The translations under genes were made by a program, and so were the position numbers. 21,628 nucleotides of DNA from Candidatus Avelusimicrobium faecicola. GTDB taxonomy: Bacteria > Elusimicrobiota > Elusimicrobia > Elusimicrobiales > Elusimicrobiaceae. The stretch's first letter is position 1; every line of letters starts with the position of its first letter. Location of the stretch: NCBI GenBank assembly GCA_900540405.1, contig UQFW01000025.1, positions 1 to 21,628 on the forward strand, read 5' to 3'. Positions 7,871 to 15,296 of this stretch are shown here, piece by piece. The notes under the pieces were generated by a model that made no database searches, was not told the origin of the DNA, and was given only the letters and a program-made list of their open reading frames with translations.

Positions 7871-7898
7871 ATTATATTGTATCATTTTCTTATAACAA
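7871..7898 (-). promoter_or_regulatory. Promoter of ssrA
   Basis: On the minus strand, TTGTTA (7898-7893) and TATAAT (7876-7871) are separated by 16 bases. The expected start is near 7864, leaving a leader of about 37 bases before the mature tmRNA end that RNase P would remove. It lies in the 99-base gap shared with the divergent NYN-domain gene. Confidence 0.7.
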
Positions 7899-7926
7899 TT
7901 TTTTATATGAAAGGCAACACCCTATT

Positions 7927-8337
7927 ATGTATACCTCCACAAAACCTACCGTTTATTTAATTGACGGGCTCAATATTGTGCGCAGTTTTTTGTATGAATT
8001 TGCCCGCACGGAAGACGAAGTGACCGCCGATTTTATTGATTTACTGGCTGATATTTCCGCCCAGCCGCAATATGCCATGCACGAATATAACCTGATTTTT
8101 GACGGCTCTTTCCGCCCAGTCGGCCCGTTGTACCGCGGCGGCGTGCATATAGAATTTTCGGAAAGTGACACCGCCGACCAAATCATTTACGAAAAAGCCC
8201 TCTTTTTGCATGCTTCCGGCAAGCGCGTAATAGCCGTGACGGACGACCGGGAATTGCAAAACACGCTGAAAAAAGAGGGCGTAAAAACCCTGTTTTGCCA
8301 AAAGTTTTACCGCTCCTTAAAAACCTTTGATAAGTAA
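7927..8337 (+). CDS. YacP/Rae1-like NYN-domain ribonuclease
   Basis: A 136-residue protein covering most of a NYN (PIN-like) domain of the YacP family. Landmarks are YLIDGLNIV (Asp13, Asn16), LIFDGSF (Asp59), ESDTADQII (Asp84) and VTDDRELQN (Asp106-Asp107), the acidic set expected to hold catalytic metal. The best-studied member, Bacillus Rae1 (about 170 residues), enters the ribosomal A site and cuts mRNA during translation. This copy is shorter and lacks most of the C-terminal part. It is divergent from ssrA and upstream of tRNA-Leu, a setting that fits a translation-linked RNase. The start is weakly marked (AAGG 12 bases upstream). The family call is fairly firm; Rae1-like activity is inferred. 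Confidence 0.75.
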   Translation: MYTSTKPTVYLIDGLNIVRSFLYEFARTEDEVTADFIDLLADISAQPQYAMHEYNLIFDGSFRPVGPLYRGGVHIEFSESDTADQIIYEKALFLHASGKRVIAVTDDRELQNTLKKEGVKTLFCQKFYRSLKTFDK

Positions 8338-8383
8338 AATTTCCCTCTATGTTGCAAAATTATATGCACATTATCTAATTTTT

Positions 8384-8392
8384 TGTTAGAAT
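8384..8392 (+). promoter_or_regulatory. Extended -10 promoter upstream of tRNA-Leu
   Basis: TGTTAGAAT (TGn plus TAGAAT) ends 11 bases before the tRNA 5' end. No clear -35 box is present. Because psd follows the tRNA by only 30 bases without a visible terminator, this promoter may drive the tRNA, psd and pssA together. Confidence 0.45.
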
Positions 8393-8403
8393 ATGTATGT
8401 AAA

Positions 8404-8486
8404 GGGCTGGTGGCGAAATGGCAGACGCGACAGACTTAAAATCTGTTGGCCGCAAGGCCGTGGGGGTTCAAGTCCCCCCCTGCCCA
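8404..8486 (+). tRNA. tRNA-Leu (anticodon UAA)
   Basis: A class II tRNA with a long variable arm (GGCC GCAA GGCC), a D-arm (GGCGAAATGGCAGACGC), an anticodon stem ACAGA/TCTGT around the loop CTTAAAA (anticodon TAA at 8437-8439), and a T-arm GGGGG TTCAAGT CCCCC. The acceptor strands GGGCTGG and CCTGCCC pair at six of seven positions, leaving a U-U mismatch at pair 5-68. The CCA end is not encoded: discriminator A at 8486 is followed by CTC. Confidence 0.93.
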
Positions 8487-8516
8487 CTCTTTTTATTTAT
8501 ACCGCAGGAGTAAGAA

Positions 8517-9188
8517 ATGCTGGAAGACATCAACAGAACTTTTTCCAAATGCTTCGGCTGGGTGTTTACGGTACAGCCTATGGGGCTGAAATTTTTTGCC
8601 GTACTGGCATTGGTAGCGTGTGTTTGCGCGTTGTTTACCTGGCGGTTTTTAGCCGTATTATGCGCTGTGGTGGCTGTTTTTTGCGCGTATTTCTTTAGGG
8701 ACCCTGTCCGCAATACCGCATTTACGGAAGACGAAATTGCCTGCCCGGCGGACGGCACCGTTTTAAGCATTAAAACGGAAGAAGACCCCAACTCCGTAGT
8801 CGTGCGGATTTTCCTTTCCATTTTTGATGTTCACGTTCAGCGTTCCACCGTATCCGGCAAAGTGGGCGAAATTTTCTACCACAAAGGGGAATTTTTATTT
8901 GCCAACAACCCGGATGCCGCTTCCAAAAACGAACGCAACCTTATCCAACTTTTCCAACAGAACAATCCGGCGCGCTTTGCCCATGTGGAACAACTGACGG
9001 GCGCTATTGCGCGGCGTATTGAATGTTGGGTAAAACCCGGGCAGGAAATTAAAACGGGCGACCATTTGGGCCTGGTGCGTTTTGGCTCCCAAGTGGCGGT
9101 GTATTTGCCTAAAAATTCCGTGCGCGTGTTGGTAAAAGAAGGGCAAAAAGTGCAGGGCGGTTTAACCGTACTGGCCCTGTGGAAATAA
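8517..9188 (+). CDS. psd: Phosphatidylserine decarboxylase, short (archaeal-type) form
   Basis: A 223-residue membrane enzyme that converts phosphatidylserine to phosphatidylethanolamine. Two hydrophobic segments (about 25-40 and 44-60) precede FRDPVR and PADG; then come the DVHVQRS motif (His106) and the self-processing site RFGS (Gly190-Ser191). In this family, cleavage before Ser191 makes the pyruvoyl prosthetic group and separates the beta and alpha chains. The length and RFGS site match the short PSD-A group rather than the longer E. coli type with LGST. GGAG lies six bases before the ATG. pssA, which makes its substrate, starts 25 bases after the stop, so the pair forms a PE-synthesis operon. 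Confidence 0.92.
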   Translation: MLEDINRTFSKCFGWVFTVQPMGLKFFAVLALVACVCALFTWRFLAVLCAVVAVFCAYFFRDPVRNTAFTEDEIACPADGTVLSIKTEEDPNSVVVRIFLSIFDVHVQRSTVSGKVGEIFYHKGEFLFANNPDAASKNERNLIQLFQQNNPARFAHVEQLTGAIARRIECWVKPGQEIKTGDHLGLVRFGSQVAVYLPKNSVRVLVKEGQKVQGGLTVLALWK

Positions 9189-9213
9189 GGCCCCCTAACG
9201 AGGATTTCCCATC

Positions 9214-10023
9214 ATGCAAGAAGAAACAAAGTCTTCACAAAAAGCAGAAATGAAAGTTGTTGATAAACTAAAACACACCGGTGCCATAACGGCGCCTTCT
9301 TTATTTACCCTGGGCAATTTGGCCTGCGGGTTCTTTTCCATTTTAGCCGCCGCCAAAGGGCATTTTGCGCAAGCCGGCTGGTTGATTTTATTTGCCGCCG
9401 TGTTTGATATGTTTGACGGCCGCGTGGCCCGCCTGTTGGGCACGGAAAGCAACTTTGGGGTGGAAATGGATTCCCTGGCGGATGCTATTTCTTTCTGCAC
9501 CGCCCCGGCTATGCTGATGTACTTTTTTGTATTGCACCAGCAACCCATTTGGGGCGCGCCGATTGCGTGCGTATACGCCTGCTTTGGGGTGTTGCGTTTA
9601 GCCAAATTCAACACCATGGCATTAGCGGGGGAAGGCTCCAAAAAATACTTCTCCGGCTTACCGGTGCCGGCCCCGGCGGCCTTGCTGGCCTCCTTTGCCA
9701 TTTCTTACAGCATTATGGAAGGCAATATGGGCGGGCACAACATCCGCTTATTAACGCCGTACTTGCCGCACTTGTATAATTTTGTATGGTTTGCCATGCT
9801 GATTTTAGCCTTATTAATGGTATCCAACGTGCCTTATGCGGCGTTTAAGGCCAAACGGGAAAAACGCATGAGCGTATGGGCGCTTTTGCTGATTGTATTT
9901 TTGGTAGTATTGTTAATCCGCTACCCGCAAGACGTTATTTTGATTGTTTTTTCCGCTTATGTGATTTTCGGCCTGTTAGCCGTTTTATACCGGGCGTTCC
10001 GCGGTATAAAAGTGGAGAAATAA
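9214..10023 (+). CDS. pssA: CDP-diacylglycerol-serine O-phosphatidyltransferase
   Basis: A 269-residue integral membrane protein of the CDP-alcohol phosphatidyltransferase family. The full signature D-x2-DG-x2-AR-x8-G-x3-D-x3-D is present at residues 65-90 (Asp65, Asp68, Gly69, Arg73, Gly82, Asp86, Asp90), which binds metal and CDP-diacylglycerol. Around it lie about eight hydrophobic segments, starting with LFTLGNLACGFFSILAAA (30-47). It transfers phosphatidate from CDP-diacylglycerol to serine; assignment to serine rather than another alcohol rests on the overall PssA-like sequence and on pairing with psd. AGGA lies ten bases before the ATG. The unit ends in a terminator 20 bases downstream. 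Confidence 0.9.
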   Translation: MQEETKSSQKAEMKVVDKLKHTGAITAPSLFTLGNLACGFFSILAAAKGHFAQAGWLILFAAVFDMFDGRVARLLGTESNFGVEMDSLADAISFCTAPAMLMYFFVLHQQPIWGAPIACVYACFGVLRLAKFNTMALAGEGSKKYFSGLPVPAPAALLASFAISYSIMEGNMGGHNIRLLTPYLPHLYNFVWFAMLILALLMVSNVPYAAFKAKREKRMSVWALLLIVFLVVLLIRYPQDVILIVFSAYVIFGLLAVLYRAFRGIKVEK

Positions 10024-10042
10024 ACCAAACGGATTTTTCAAA

Positions 10043-10068
10043 AACCCTGCCACCCGGCGGGGTTTTTT
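10043..10068 (+). terminator. Intrinsic terminator of psd-pssA
   Basis: A stem AACCCTGCC / GGCGGGGTT with a 3-4 base loop and one wobble pair is followed by a run of six T. Confidence 0.85.
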
Positions 10069-10130
10069 ATTTGCACGGGAGCAGTAAGAGCAACTCGCCT
10101 AAACCGTTAAAATCCCCCCAGTTTCCGATG

Positions 10131-10167
10131 AAAAGCGCCGCCCCGGTTGGCCCGGAGCGGCGTTTTT
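10131..10167. terminator. Bidirectional terminator between pssA and corA
   Basis: Stem AAAAGCGCCGC / GCGGCGTTTTT with an inner CCCGG/CCGGG-type element gives A and T tracts on opposite sides, so it can end transcription from either strand. Its main job is probably to end the minus-strand corA unit, 50 bases beyond that stop. Confidence 0.7.
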
Positions 10168-10216
10168 GTCTAATCCTTATAAAATCTGTTTTAAGCGGCC
10201 CAAACCGCTCTATACG

Positions 10217-11131
10217 CTACCAATTTTTGTGCCGCCAGTACATCATTACCAGCCACACCAAAATCAAACACACACCAATTAACATCCAAAAAGCGTCCGG
10301 GTGGTCCGAAAGGGGCAAGGCCACGTTCATACCGTACGCACTCACCACCAGGGTCGGCACCATCATCCAAATAGTCACTACGTTTAATTTTTTAATCAGC
10401 AAGTTCAGGTTGTTGCTCACAATAGAAGCACGCGCGCCGAGCAACTGGGCCAAAATGTTGGAATAAATATCCGCCTGCGTTTTGCACTGCATATTTTCAA
10501 CAATAATATCGTCCAGCATTTCTTGGTCTTTTTCGTCAAAGCCGATGCGGGCCGAAAGGTTGCGGGTTTTTTCAAACACAAAACCGTTAGAGGTAATAGC
10601 TTCCGCGTAATACACCAAACTTTTTTCCAAACTAAACAGGTTAAGCAGGTAAGTATTATCCATAGATTCCGTCATTTTGTCTTCTATTTCTTCGGAAATC
10701 ATGTGAATAATGCGCAAGTGTTCCACATAATGGGAAATGGAGTTGTACACCAGTTTTAAGAAAACCTCTTTGATAGAGGACACCACTGCAAAACGCTTGC
10801 CCACAAACAGGGGGATGTCTTCCGCCAAGACCACCACCAATTTATCTTCAAACAAAAACATCCCTACGGAAGCCACCTTAAATTCCAACTGGTCTTTGCC
10901 GGAATAATTTTTCGGGCGTTTGTAAATCATTACAATATGTTCCGGCTCAAACTCCAAGCGGGGTTGTTCGTCCGGGTCCAACGCGCTGGCCAGGGTGTGT
11001 TCGTCTATTTGGTAGGATTCCACCAAAAAGCGCTGTTCCTCTACCGTCGGGTTGGTATATACAAATACCTGCGCGGTGGATTCGTCCACTTCGGCCAGTC
11101 TGCGGTTTACAATGTTGTATTTTTTTAGCAT
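10217..11131 (-). CDS. corA: CorA-family magnesium transporter
   Basis: A 304-residue CorA-type channel subunit. The N-terminal cytoplasmic alpha/beta domain covers about 1-130, a long helical stalk about 130-250, and two C-terminal transmembrane helices about 250-267 and 280-298. The pore signature YGMNV (GMN at 267-269) closes the first helix. The tail is basic (YWRHKNW), as usual. CorA pentamers carry Mg2+ (also Co2+ and Ni2+) into the cytoplasm. The periplasmic loop is ALPLSDHPDAF rather than the common MPE(L/Y)xW form, as in many distant CorA homologues. A GAGG-like site lies about 11 bases before the ATG. Single-gene unit. Confidence 0.9.
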   Translation of the reverse strand: MLKKYNIVNRRLAEVDESTAQVFVYTNPTVEEQRFLVESYQIDEHTLASALDPDEQPRLEFEPEHIVMIYKRPKNYSGKDQLEFKVASVGMFLFEDKLVVVLAEDIPLFVGKRFAVVSSIKEVFLKLVYNSISHYVEHLRIIHMISEEIEDKMTESMDNTYLLNLFSLEKSLVYYAEAITSNGFVFEKTRNLSARIGFDEKDQEMLDDIIVENMQCKTQADIYSNILAQLLGARASIVSNNLNLLIKKLNVVTIWMMVPTLVVSAYGMNVALPLSDHPDAFWMLIGVCLILVWLVMMYWRHKNW

Positions 11132-11263
11132 GATTTACGCCTCAGGCAAAACAACTTATTTATATGATAACACCTATTACGGCGCCTTGTAAAGCAAATA
11201 ATCCCGCGCGGGCGGTTTTTTAGGGCAACCCAAAAGGCCGTTTCATAGCCGCTTGTTTTTTTG

Positions 11264-11269
11264 TATAGT
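11264..11269 (+). promoter_or_regulatory. Possible -10 box of the nucleoside phosphorylase gene
   Basis: TATAGT 24 bases before the ATG would start a short leader containing GTGGAG. The -35 region is only T-rich. The gap back to corA (11132-11293) holds this box and the divergent corA promoter region, and I see no RNA gene or other signal in it. Confidence 0.4.
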
Positions 11270-11293
11270 AATAAGTGGAGTCCTCTTATTATT

Positions 11294-12040
11294 ATGACAT
11301 TATTATTTCCCAAATCTAAAAAAGCCGGATTAAAAGAAATTTCTTCCGCCGCCGCGTATGTAAAGCATATCCGTTGCGGCTTAAAATTGCCCAAAAAGGC
11401 GGTTTTGTGCCCTATTTCTTCCTTAACCAAATATGTGGAAAGCCACGCCCAATATAAAAAATATAATTGCGAGGCGGACATCTATGTATTGGAAAAACAA
11501 AACTTGTGCTATGTGACCAACTTCGGTTGCGGGGCGCCGGGTATGGCCATGGCGCTAGAAGTGCTGATTGCGCTAGGCGTACAGGAATTTGTGTTTATCG
11601 GGCTGGCGGGCTCCTTGCAGGAAGAAGTAGAGCCGGCCGATATTGTGCTTTGCCAAGAAGCCTTGTGTGATGACGGCACGTCCCCTTGCTATACCGCCAA
11701 AGAAACGGCAAAACCCAATAAAGCCTTGTTTAGCGCACTGGCCAAACAGTTAAAGGCAGACGGGCACGACTTTCATATCGGGCGCAACTGGACGACGGAC
11801 GCGATTTTCCGGGAAACGCCGCAGGAAGTGCGCCACTATCAAAAGCAAGACACACTGACGGTGGAAATGGAAACCGCCGCTTTTTACGCCATTTGCGCCA
11901 AACGCAAAGTAAAAGGCGCGGCGGCCTTTGTGGTCAGTGACGTACTGGCCCGCCTGAAATGGGAGCCGCACTTTGGCGAAAAGCCCATTTTCCGCCATTT
12001 GGAAGATGTTTTTACCGCCGCCCAAAAAGTATTAAAATAA
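11294..12040 (+). CDS. Nucleoside phosphorylase-family protein (uridine/purine or MTA type)
   Basis: A 248-residue protein of the PNP/UDP phosphorylase fold. Recognisable blocks are NFGCGAPGMAMALE (77-89), FVFIGLAGSLQEEVEPADIV (99-118), NWTTDAIFRET (165-174) and the nucleoside-binding VEMETAAFYA (190-199), with Ser-Asp at 215-216 where the base-contacting Asp usually lies. The family cleaves the glycosidic bond of nucleosides with phosphate or water; substrate is not decidable here, though the layout resembles uridine/purine phosphorylases more than MTA/SAH nucleosidase. I take the ATG at 11294: GTGGAG lies 13 bases upstream, and codons further upstream fall before the likely promoter. Single gene between two promoter/terminator regions. 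Confidence 0.8.
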   Translation: MTLLFPKSKKAGLKEISSAAAYVKHIRCGLKLPKKAVLCPISSLTKYVESHAQYKKYNCEADIYVLEKQNLCYVTNFGCGAPGMAMALEVLIALGVQEFVFIGLAGSLQEEVEPADIVLCQEALCDDGTSPCYTAKETAKPNKALFSALAKQLKADGHDFHIGRNWTTDAIFRETPQEVRHYQKQDTLTVEMETAAFYAICAKRKVKGAAAFVVSDVLARLKWEPHFGEKPIFRHLEDVFTAAQKVLK

Positions 12041-12051
12041 AACCTTTTGGC

Positions 12052-12081
12052 AAAAAGCCCCGCCCCGGCGGGGCCTTTTTT
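12052..12081. terminator. Terminator after the nucleoside phosphorylase gene
   Basis: Stem AAAAAGCCCCGCC / GGCGGGGCCTTTTT with a minimal loop is followed by six T on the plus strand. The opposing A-run makes it potentially active on both strands. Confidence 0.85.
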
Positions 12082-12114
12082 ATGATATGCGCCCGCGCCC
12101 GATTTAGCAAGCAC

Positions 12115-12141
12115 AAAAAAACCGCCCCTCCGGCGGTTTTT
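12115..12141. terminator. Bidirectional terminator facing the kinase gene
   Basis: AAAAACCGCC / GGCGGTTTTT with a CCCTC-like loop lies 15 bases beyond the kinase stop codon. A and T tracts on both sides let it work in either direction; it most likely ends the kinase transcript. Confidence 0.82.
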
Positions 12142-12155
12142 AGATTTATAAAGTA

Positions 12156-13643
12156 TTAATAATGGGTTTTTTCCGGGTCTTCCGGCAAGGGGTTAATGGC
12201 ACTTAACCGGCTCCAAAATTCGTCCACGCTTTGCAAGCGCTCTTTGGGGTCTTCTTTCAGCGCGTCTTCTATCAATGCGTCCACCGCCGGAGGAATGCCC
12301 GGGGCCAGGCGGGAAGCCGGATAAATCTTTTTATTAGCAATATCAAAGCCTTTTACCGTCCACGGCACTTGCCCCACCAACGCTTCATACAGGCACAGCG
12401 CCAGGGAGTATACGTCCGATTGCTTGCGCATAAACCCCTTTTGCTGTTCCGGGGCCATATAGGCGGGCGTGCCGGCCACCGTGCGGGCGCCGGTGTCGTT
12501 ATCCACCATTTTTTTGGCTACGCCAAAATCCATTACCTTGGCGCGGTCGTCGTCCAAAATCATAATGTTGCCGGGTTTTAAGTCACAATGCACAATGTCT
12601 TGGGAGTGCGCATAGTGGAGCCCGCGGCAGACGGATTCAAAAATCTTTTTCGCCTTGGAAAACGCAATCCGGCCGTCAATATCCAGGCGGGTTTCCAGCG
12701 TTTGCCCGTCCACATATTCAAACACCAAATACAAACTGCTTTCGGATTCTATTACCGTGTAAATTTCCACAATGCACGGGTGGCGCAGCAAGGCTACCAT
12801 GCGCGCTTCCGACAAAAACTGCTCCCGCACATACGCACTGCGCACCAGTTCCGGGCGGATACGCTTAATAGCCACTTTGCGTTTAAGCACTTTATCATAG
12901 GCTTCGTACACTTTCCCCATGCCGCCTTCCCCAATCTGGCGCACAAAATCATACTGTTCTTTAATGTCGGATTCCCGGCGGGAATACGCATTTTTCGGGC
13001 GGCGGAAAACGTCTTCGTACCGCAAATACACAAACACCACCACCGCAAAAATAATGGCAATAAAATACCACGTCACCCAGTTGGGCGTTTGTTGGTTGCG
13101 GTTGGCAGGCTCTTTAGCGGTAGTTGCTTTGACAAATGTTTTTTCGTCCAATTCTTTTTTTATTTTAGCCGCTAATTTGGAATTGGGATTTAAGGACAGG
13201 GCTTTTTCAATATCAATCCGGCAACGCTCGTAATTGCCGCGCTGTAAATACGCCCCCGCACGCAAGATATAGGCCCGCGGGTCTTGCGGGGCCACGGCTA
13301 TGGCCTCTCCGGCGGAGTAAATAACGTCATCCGTCTTGCCCAAACCGTCATAAGCTATGGCCAACAACAGGTAAAAGCGTTTATCCAAAAAGTTTTTGGC
13401 GGTTAAGGCGTTAATCCGGCGGATAGCGGACGCATACTGTTTGTTTTTTAATAAATCGTTTAAGGCGGCTACTTCGGCATTACGCGCATTTCGGTCAAAC
13501 ACTTCCGGGCGGTGTGCGGCCGCCGTCTGTTCGGAGAAATTTCCCCCAACCACCAGCGGCGCGGCAGCATTTTTACGCTGTGCCCAAACAGGTTGCGTAA
13601 GCAACAAAACAGCCAAAATAAAAAAAACATATTTACGGAACAT
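12156..13643 (-). CDS. Receptor-like Ser/Thr protein kinase with N-terminal TPR sensor domain
   Basis: Domains in order, numbered from an ATG at 13649: signal sequence (3-23), a TPR-like helical region (about 58-165), one transmembrane helix (about 193-209), and a C-terminal PknB-type kinase domain (about 234-485). Kinase landmarks are all present: glycine loop IGEGGMGKVY, VAIK (Lys262), alpha-C Glu281, HCDLKPGN (Asp356, Asn361), DFG (Asp374) and GTPAYMAPE. The catalytic loop has Cys in place of the Arg of HRD, making it a non-RD kinase. The layout implies a TPR sensor in the periplasm and a kinase in the cytoplasm, the reverse order of classical PknB. I prefer the third Met (13643) as start, because the first ATG abuts a -10 box while this one lies six bases from it. 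Monocistronic, divergent from murI. Substrates unknown. Confidence 0.88.
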   Translation of the reverse strand: MFRKYVFFILAVLLLTQPVWAQRKNAAAPLVVGGNFSEQTAAAHRPEVFDRNARNAEVAALNDLLKNKQYASAIRRINALTAKNFLDKRFYLLLAIAYDGLGKTDDVIYSAGEAIAVAPQDPRAYILRAGAYLQRGNYERCRIDIEKALSLNPNSKLAAKIKKELDEKTFVKATTAKEPANRNQQTPNWVTWYFIAIIFAVVVFVYLRYEDVFRRPKNAYSRRESDIKEQYDFVRQIGEGGMGKVYEAYDKVLKRKVAIKRIRPELVRSAYVREQFLSEARMVALLRHPCIVEIYTVIESESSLYLVFEYVDGQTLETRLDIDGRIAFSKAKKIFESVCRGLHYAHSQDIVHCDLKPGNIMILDDDRAKVMDFGVAKKMVDNDTGARTVAGTPAYMAPEQQKGFMRKQSDVYSLALCLYEALVGQVPWTVKGFDIANKKIYPASRLAPGIPPAVDALIEDALKEDPKERLQSVDEFWSRLSAINPLPEDPEKTHY

Positions 13644-13649
13644 ATCCAT

Positions 13650-13658
13650 ATTTTAGCA
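13650..13658 (-). promoter_or_regulatory. Extended -10 promoter of the kinase gene, leaderless spacing
   Basis: On the minus strand TGCTAAAAT (TGn plus TAAAAT) ends six bases before the ATG at 13643. An in-frame ATG at 13649 touches the box and would fall upstream of the expected transcription start, which decides the start choice. Confidence 0.55.
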
Positions 13659-13709
13659 CAAAGCAACCGTATGCGCCATAAAAAATAGGCTTTTGGGCGC
13701 CGGAATTCA

Positions 13710-13715
13710 TATAAT
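13710..13715 (+). promoter_or_regulatory. -10 box of murI-pgeF, leaderless spacing
   Basis: A perfect TATAAT ends seven bases before the murI ATG. The seven bases AGAAGAT do not form a usable ribosome-binding site at that distance. No -35 consensus is seen. Confidence 0.55.
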
Positions 13716-13722
13716 AGAAGAT

Positions 13723-14520
13723 ATGAATAATGCGCCTATCGGTATTTTTGACTCCGGCTTGGGCGGGCTTACTATCTTAAAAGCCCTGCGCCGGACGTTG
13801 CCGCACGAAAAGCTCATTTATTTTGGCGATACGGCCAACGTGCCTTACGGTTCTAAATCCAAACAGACCGTCACGCAGTTTTCGTTGGATATTGCCCGCT
13901 TTTTGGAGCAAAAAGGGGTCAAACTGATTATTGTGGCCTGCAATACGGCCTCGGCCCTGGCCTTACACACGCTCAAAAAACAAATCAGCGTGCCTGTATT
14001 GGGGGTGATTGAACCGGGGGCCGCCAAAGCCGCCGCCACCACCCGCAACGGGCGTATTGCCGTACTGGGCACGGAAGCCACCGTTAAAAGCGGGGCGTAC
14101 CGCCAACAAATCCTCCAAAAACGCCCCCAAACGCACGTTTTGCAGGTACCCTGCCCGCTCTTTGTGCCGCTGGTAGAAGAAGGCTGGGCCAAAAAGCCGC
14201 TTTCGGAATTAGCCGCGCGGGAATACCTTAAACCCGTTCTTAAAAACGGGGCGGATACCGTTATTTTGGGTTGCACCCATTACCCGGTGCTAAAGCCGGT
14301 TATTGCCCGCGTGCTGGGCAAACAGGTGCGCCTGGTGGACTCTGCCGACACCCTGGCGCAAGAAGTGAAACAATTTTTATCCTCCCGCCAACAGCAAGCC
14401 GGCGGCAAAGGCTCCCTGGCTATTTACGCCAGTGATGCGCCCGAGCGGTTCAAACGCTTGGCGAAGCATATTTTAGGCACGCAACTTTCCACCGTGCGGC
14501 TGAAAAAACTAAACGCATGA
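13723..14520 (+). CDS. murI: Glutamate racemase
   Basis: A 265-residue enzyme that interconverts L- and D-glutamate to supply D-Glu for peptidoglycan precursors. Both catalytic cysteines are present, Cys73 in VACNTAS and Cys184 in LGCTHYP, along with the N-terminal IFDSGLGGL (Asp10-Ser11) and YFGDTANVPYG. The length is normal for the family. The ATG at 13723 gives the standard start just before IGIFDSG; a longer in-frame reading would run through the -10 box. Its stop overlaps the pgeF start by four bases (ATGA), so the two are translationally coupled. Confidence 0.95.
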   Translation: MNNAPIGIFDSGLGGLTILKALRRTLPHEKLIYFGDTANVPYGSKSKQTVTQFSLDIARFLEQKGVKLIIVACNTASALALHTLKKQISVPVLGVIEPGAAKAAATTRNGRIAVLGTEATVKSGAYRQQILQKRPQTHVLQVPCPLFVPLVEEGWAKKPLSELAAREYLKPVLKNGADTVILGCTHYPVLKPVIARVLGKQVRLVDSADTLAQEVKQFLSSRQQQAGGKGSLAIYASDAPERFKRLAKHILGTQLSTVRLKKLNA

Positions 14521-15212
14521 AAATTTATTCCGACCCCCGATTACTGGCCCTGGGCGTAGTGGGCGGGACTGTTTCCCGCCACGCAGGCAATATGCGCGAA
14601 CGCCCGGTACAAGATGCTTTTTTTGAAAAATTGGATATTCCCTCCGCCCGCATTTTGCGCTTACACCAAGTGCATGGGGACCATATTTTGCCTATCCTCA
14701 CACCCGAGCAGGCCGCCCGTCAACAAACAATCACCCCGCTCCCCCACGCAGACGGTTGGATTTTGCGCCCGAAAGGCTTTGGGGCCGCCGTGCTGACCGC
14801 CGATTGCGTACCCTTGTTTTTATGGGATAAAGAGGCCGATTTGGTAGCTTTGGTTCACGCCGGGTGGCGCGGGGTGGCACAGCTATTACCGCAACAAACC
14901 GCGCTGGAAATGCAGGCGTTGGGTGCCAAAGGGCCGTTGCAGGCGTTTTTGGGCCCGCACATTCAAAAATGCTGTTTTGAAGTGCAGGAAGACACCGCGC
15001 AACAGTTCCCACACACCTGCTGGGTGCGCCAAAACGGAAAATTATTTATAGATTTAACTTTAGAAATCCGCCGCCAACTGCAAGAAGCCGGCTTAACCGA
15101 GGACGCCGTTTACGCGCCGGATTTTTGCACCTGCGGCAACGCGGAGCAGTTTTTTTCCTGGCGCAGGGACCACCTCAAACAAAACTTACTGTCCTTTATT
15201 TACAAACCTTAA
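14517..15212 (+). CDS. pgeF: Peptidoglycan editing factor PgeF / YfiH (multicopper-oxidase-like fold)
   Basis: A 231-residue YfiH/DUF152-family protein. The metal-binding trio is present: His53 in QVHGDHI, Cys97 in TADCVPL and His114 in VHAGWRG; other family marks are GPHIQKCCFEV and the C-terminal CTCGNAEQFFSWRRD. E. coli YfiH is reported to remove wrongly made UDP-MurNAc-L-Ser so that peptidoglycan keeps L-Ala at position 1; mammalian and some bacterial relatives show purine nucleoside activity. Coupling to murI through an ATGA overlap supports the peptidoglycan role here. It is followed by a terminator. Confidence 0.88.
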   Translation: MKIYSDPRLLALGVVGGTVSRHAGNMRERPVQDAFFEKLDIPSARILRLHQVHGDHILPILTPEQAARQQTITPLPHADGWILRPKGFGAAVLTADCVPLFLWDKEADLVALVHAGWRGVAQLLPQQTALEMQALGAKGPLQAFLGPHIQKCCFEVQEDTAQQFPHTCWVRQNGKLFIDLTLEIRRQLQEAGLTEDAVYAPDFCTCGNAEQFFSWRRDHLKQNLLSFIYKP

Positions 15213-15216
15213 ACGG

Positions 15217-15253
15217 AAAAACACCCCGAACTTTCGCCCGGGGTGTTTTTTAT
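15217..15253. terminator. Bidirectional terminator between pgeF and the antiporter gene
   Basis: Stem AACACCCCG / CGGGGTGTT with a loop of about 10 bases, five A before and six T after. It lies between two convergent genes and can serve both. Confidence 0.88.
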
Positions 15254-15296
15254 TATAGGGTCAAAATGCCGCATTTACGCGCGGAATTTTGCTTTT

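Noticed and set aside
11125..11481. Minus-strand frame of 118 codons at the start of the nucleoside phosphorylase gene
   Set aside because: It overlaps the phosphorylase coding region and the intergenic promoter region and shows no family features or ribosome-binding site.
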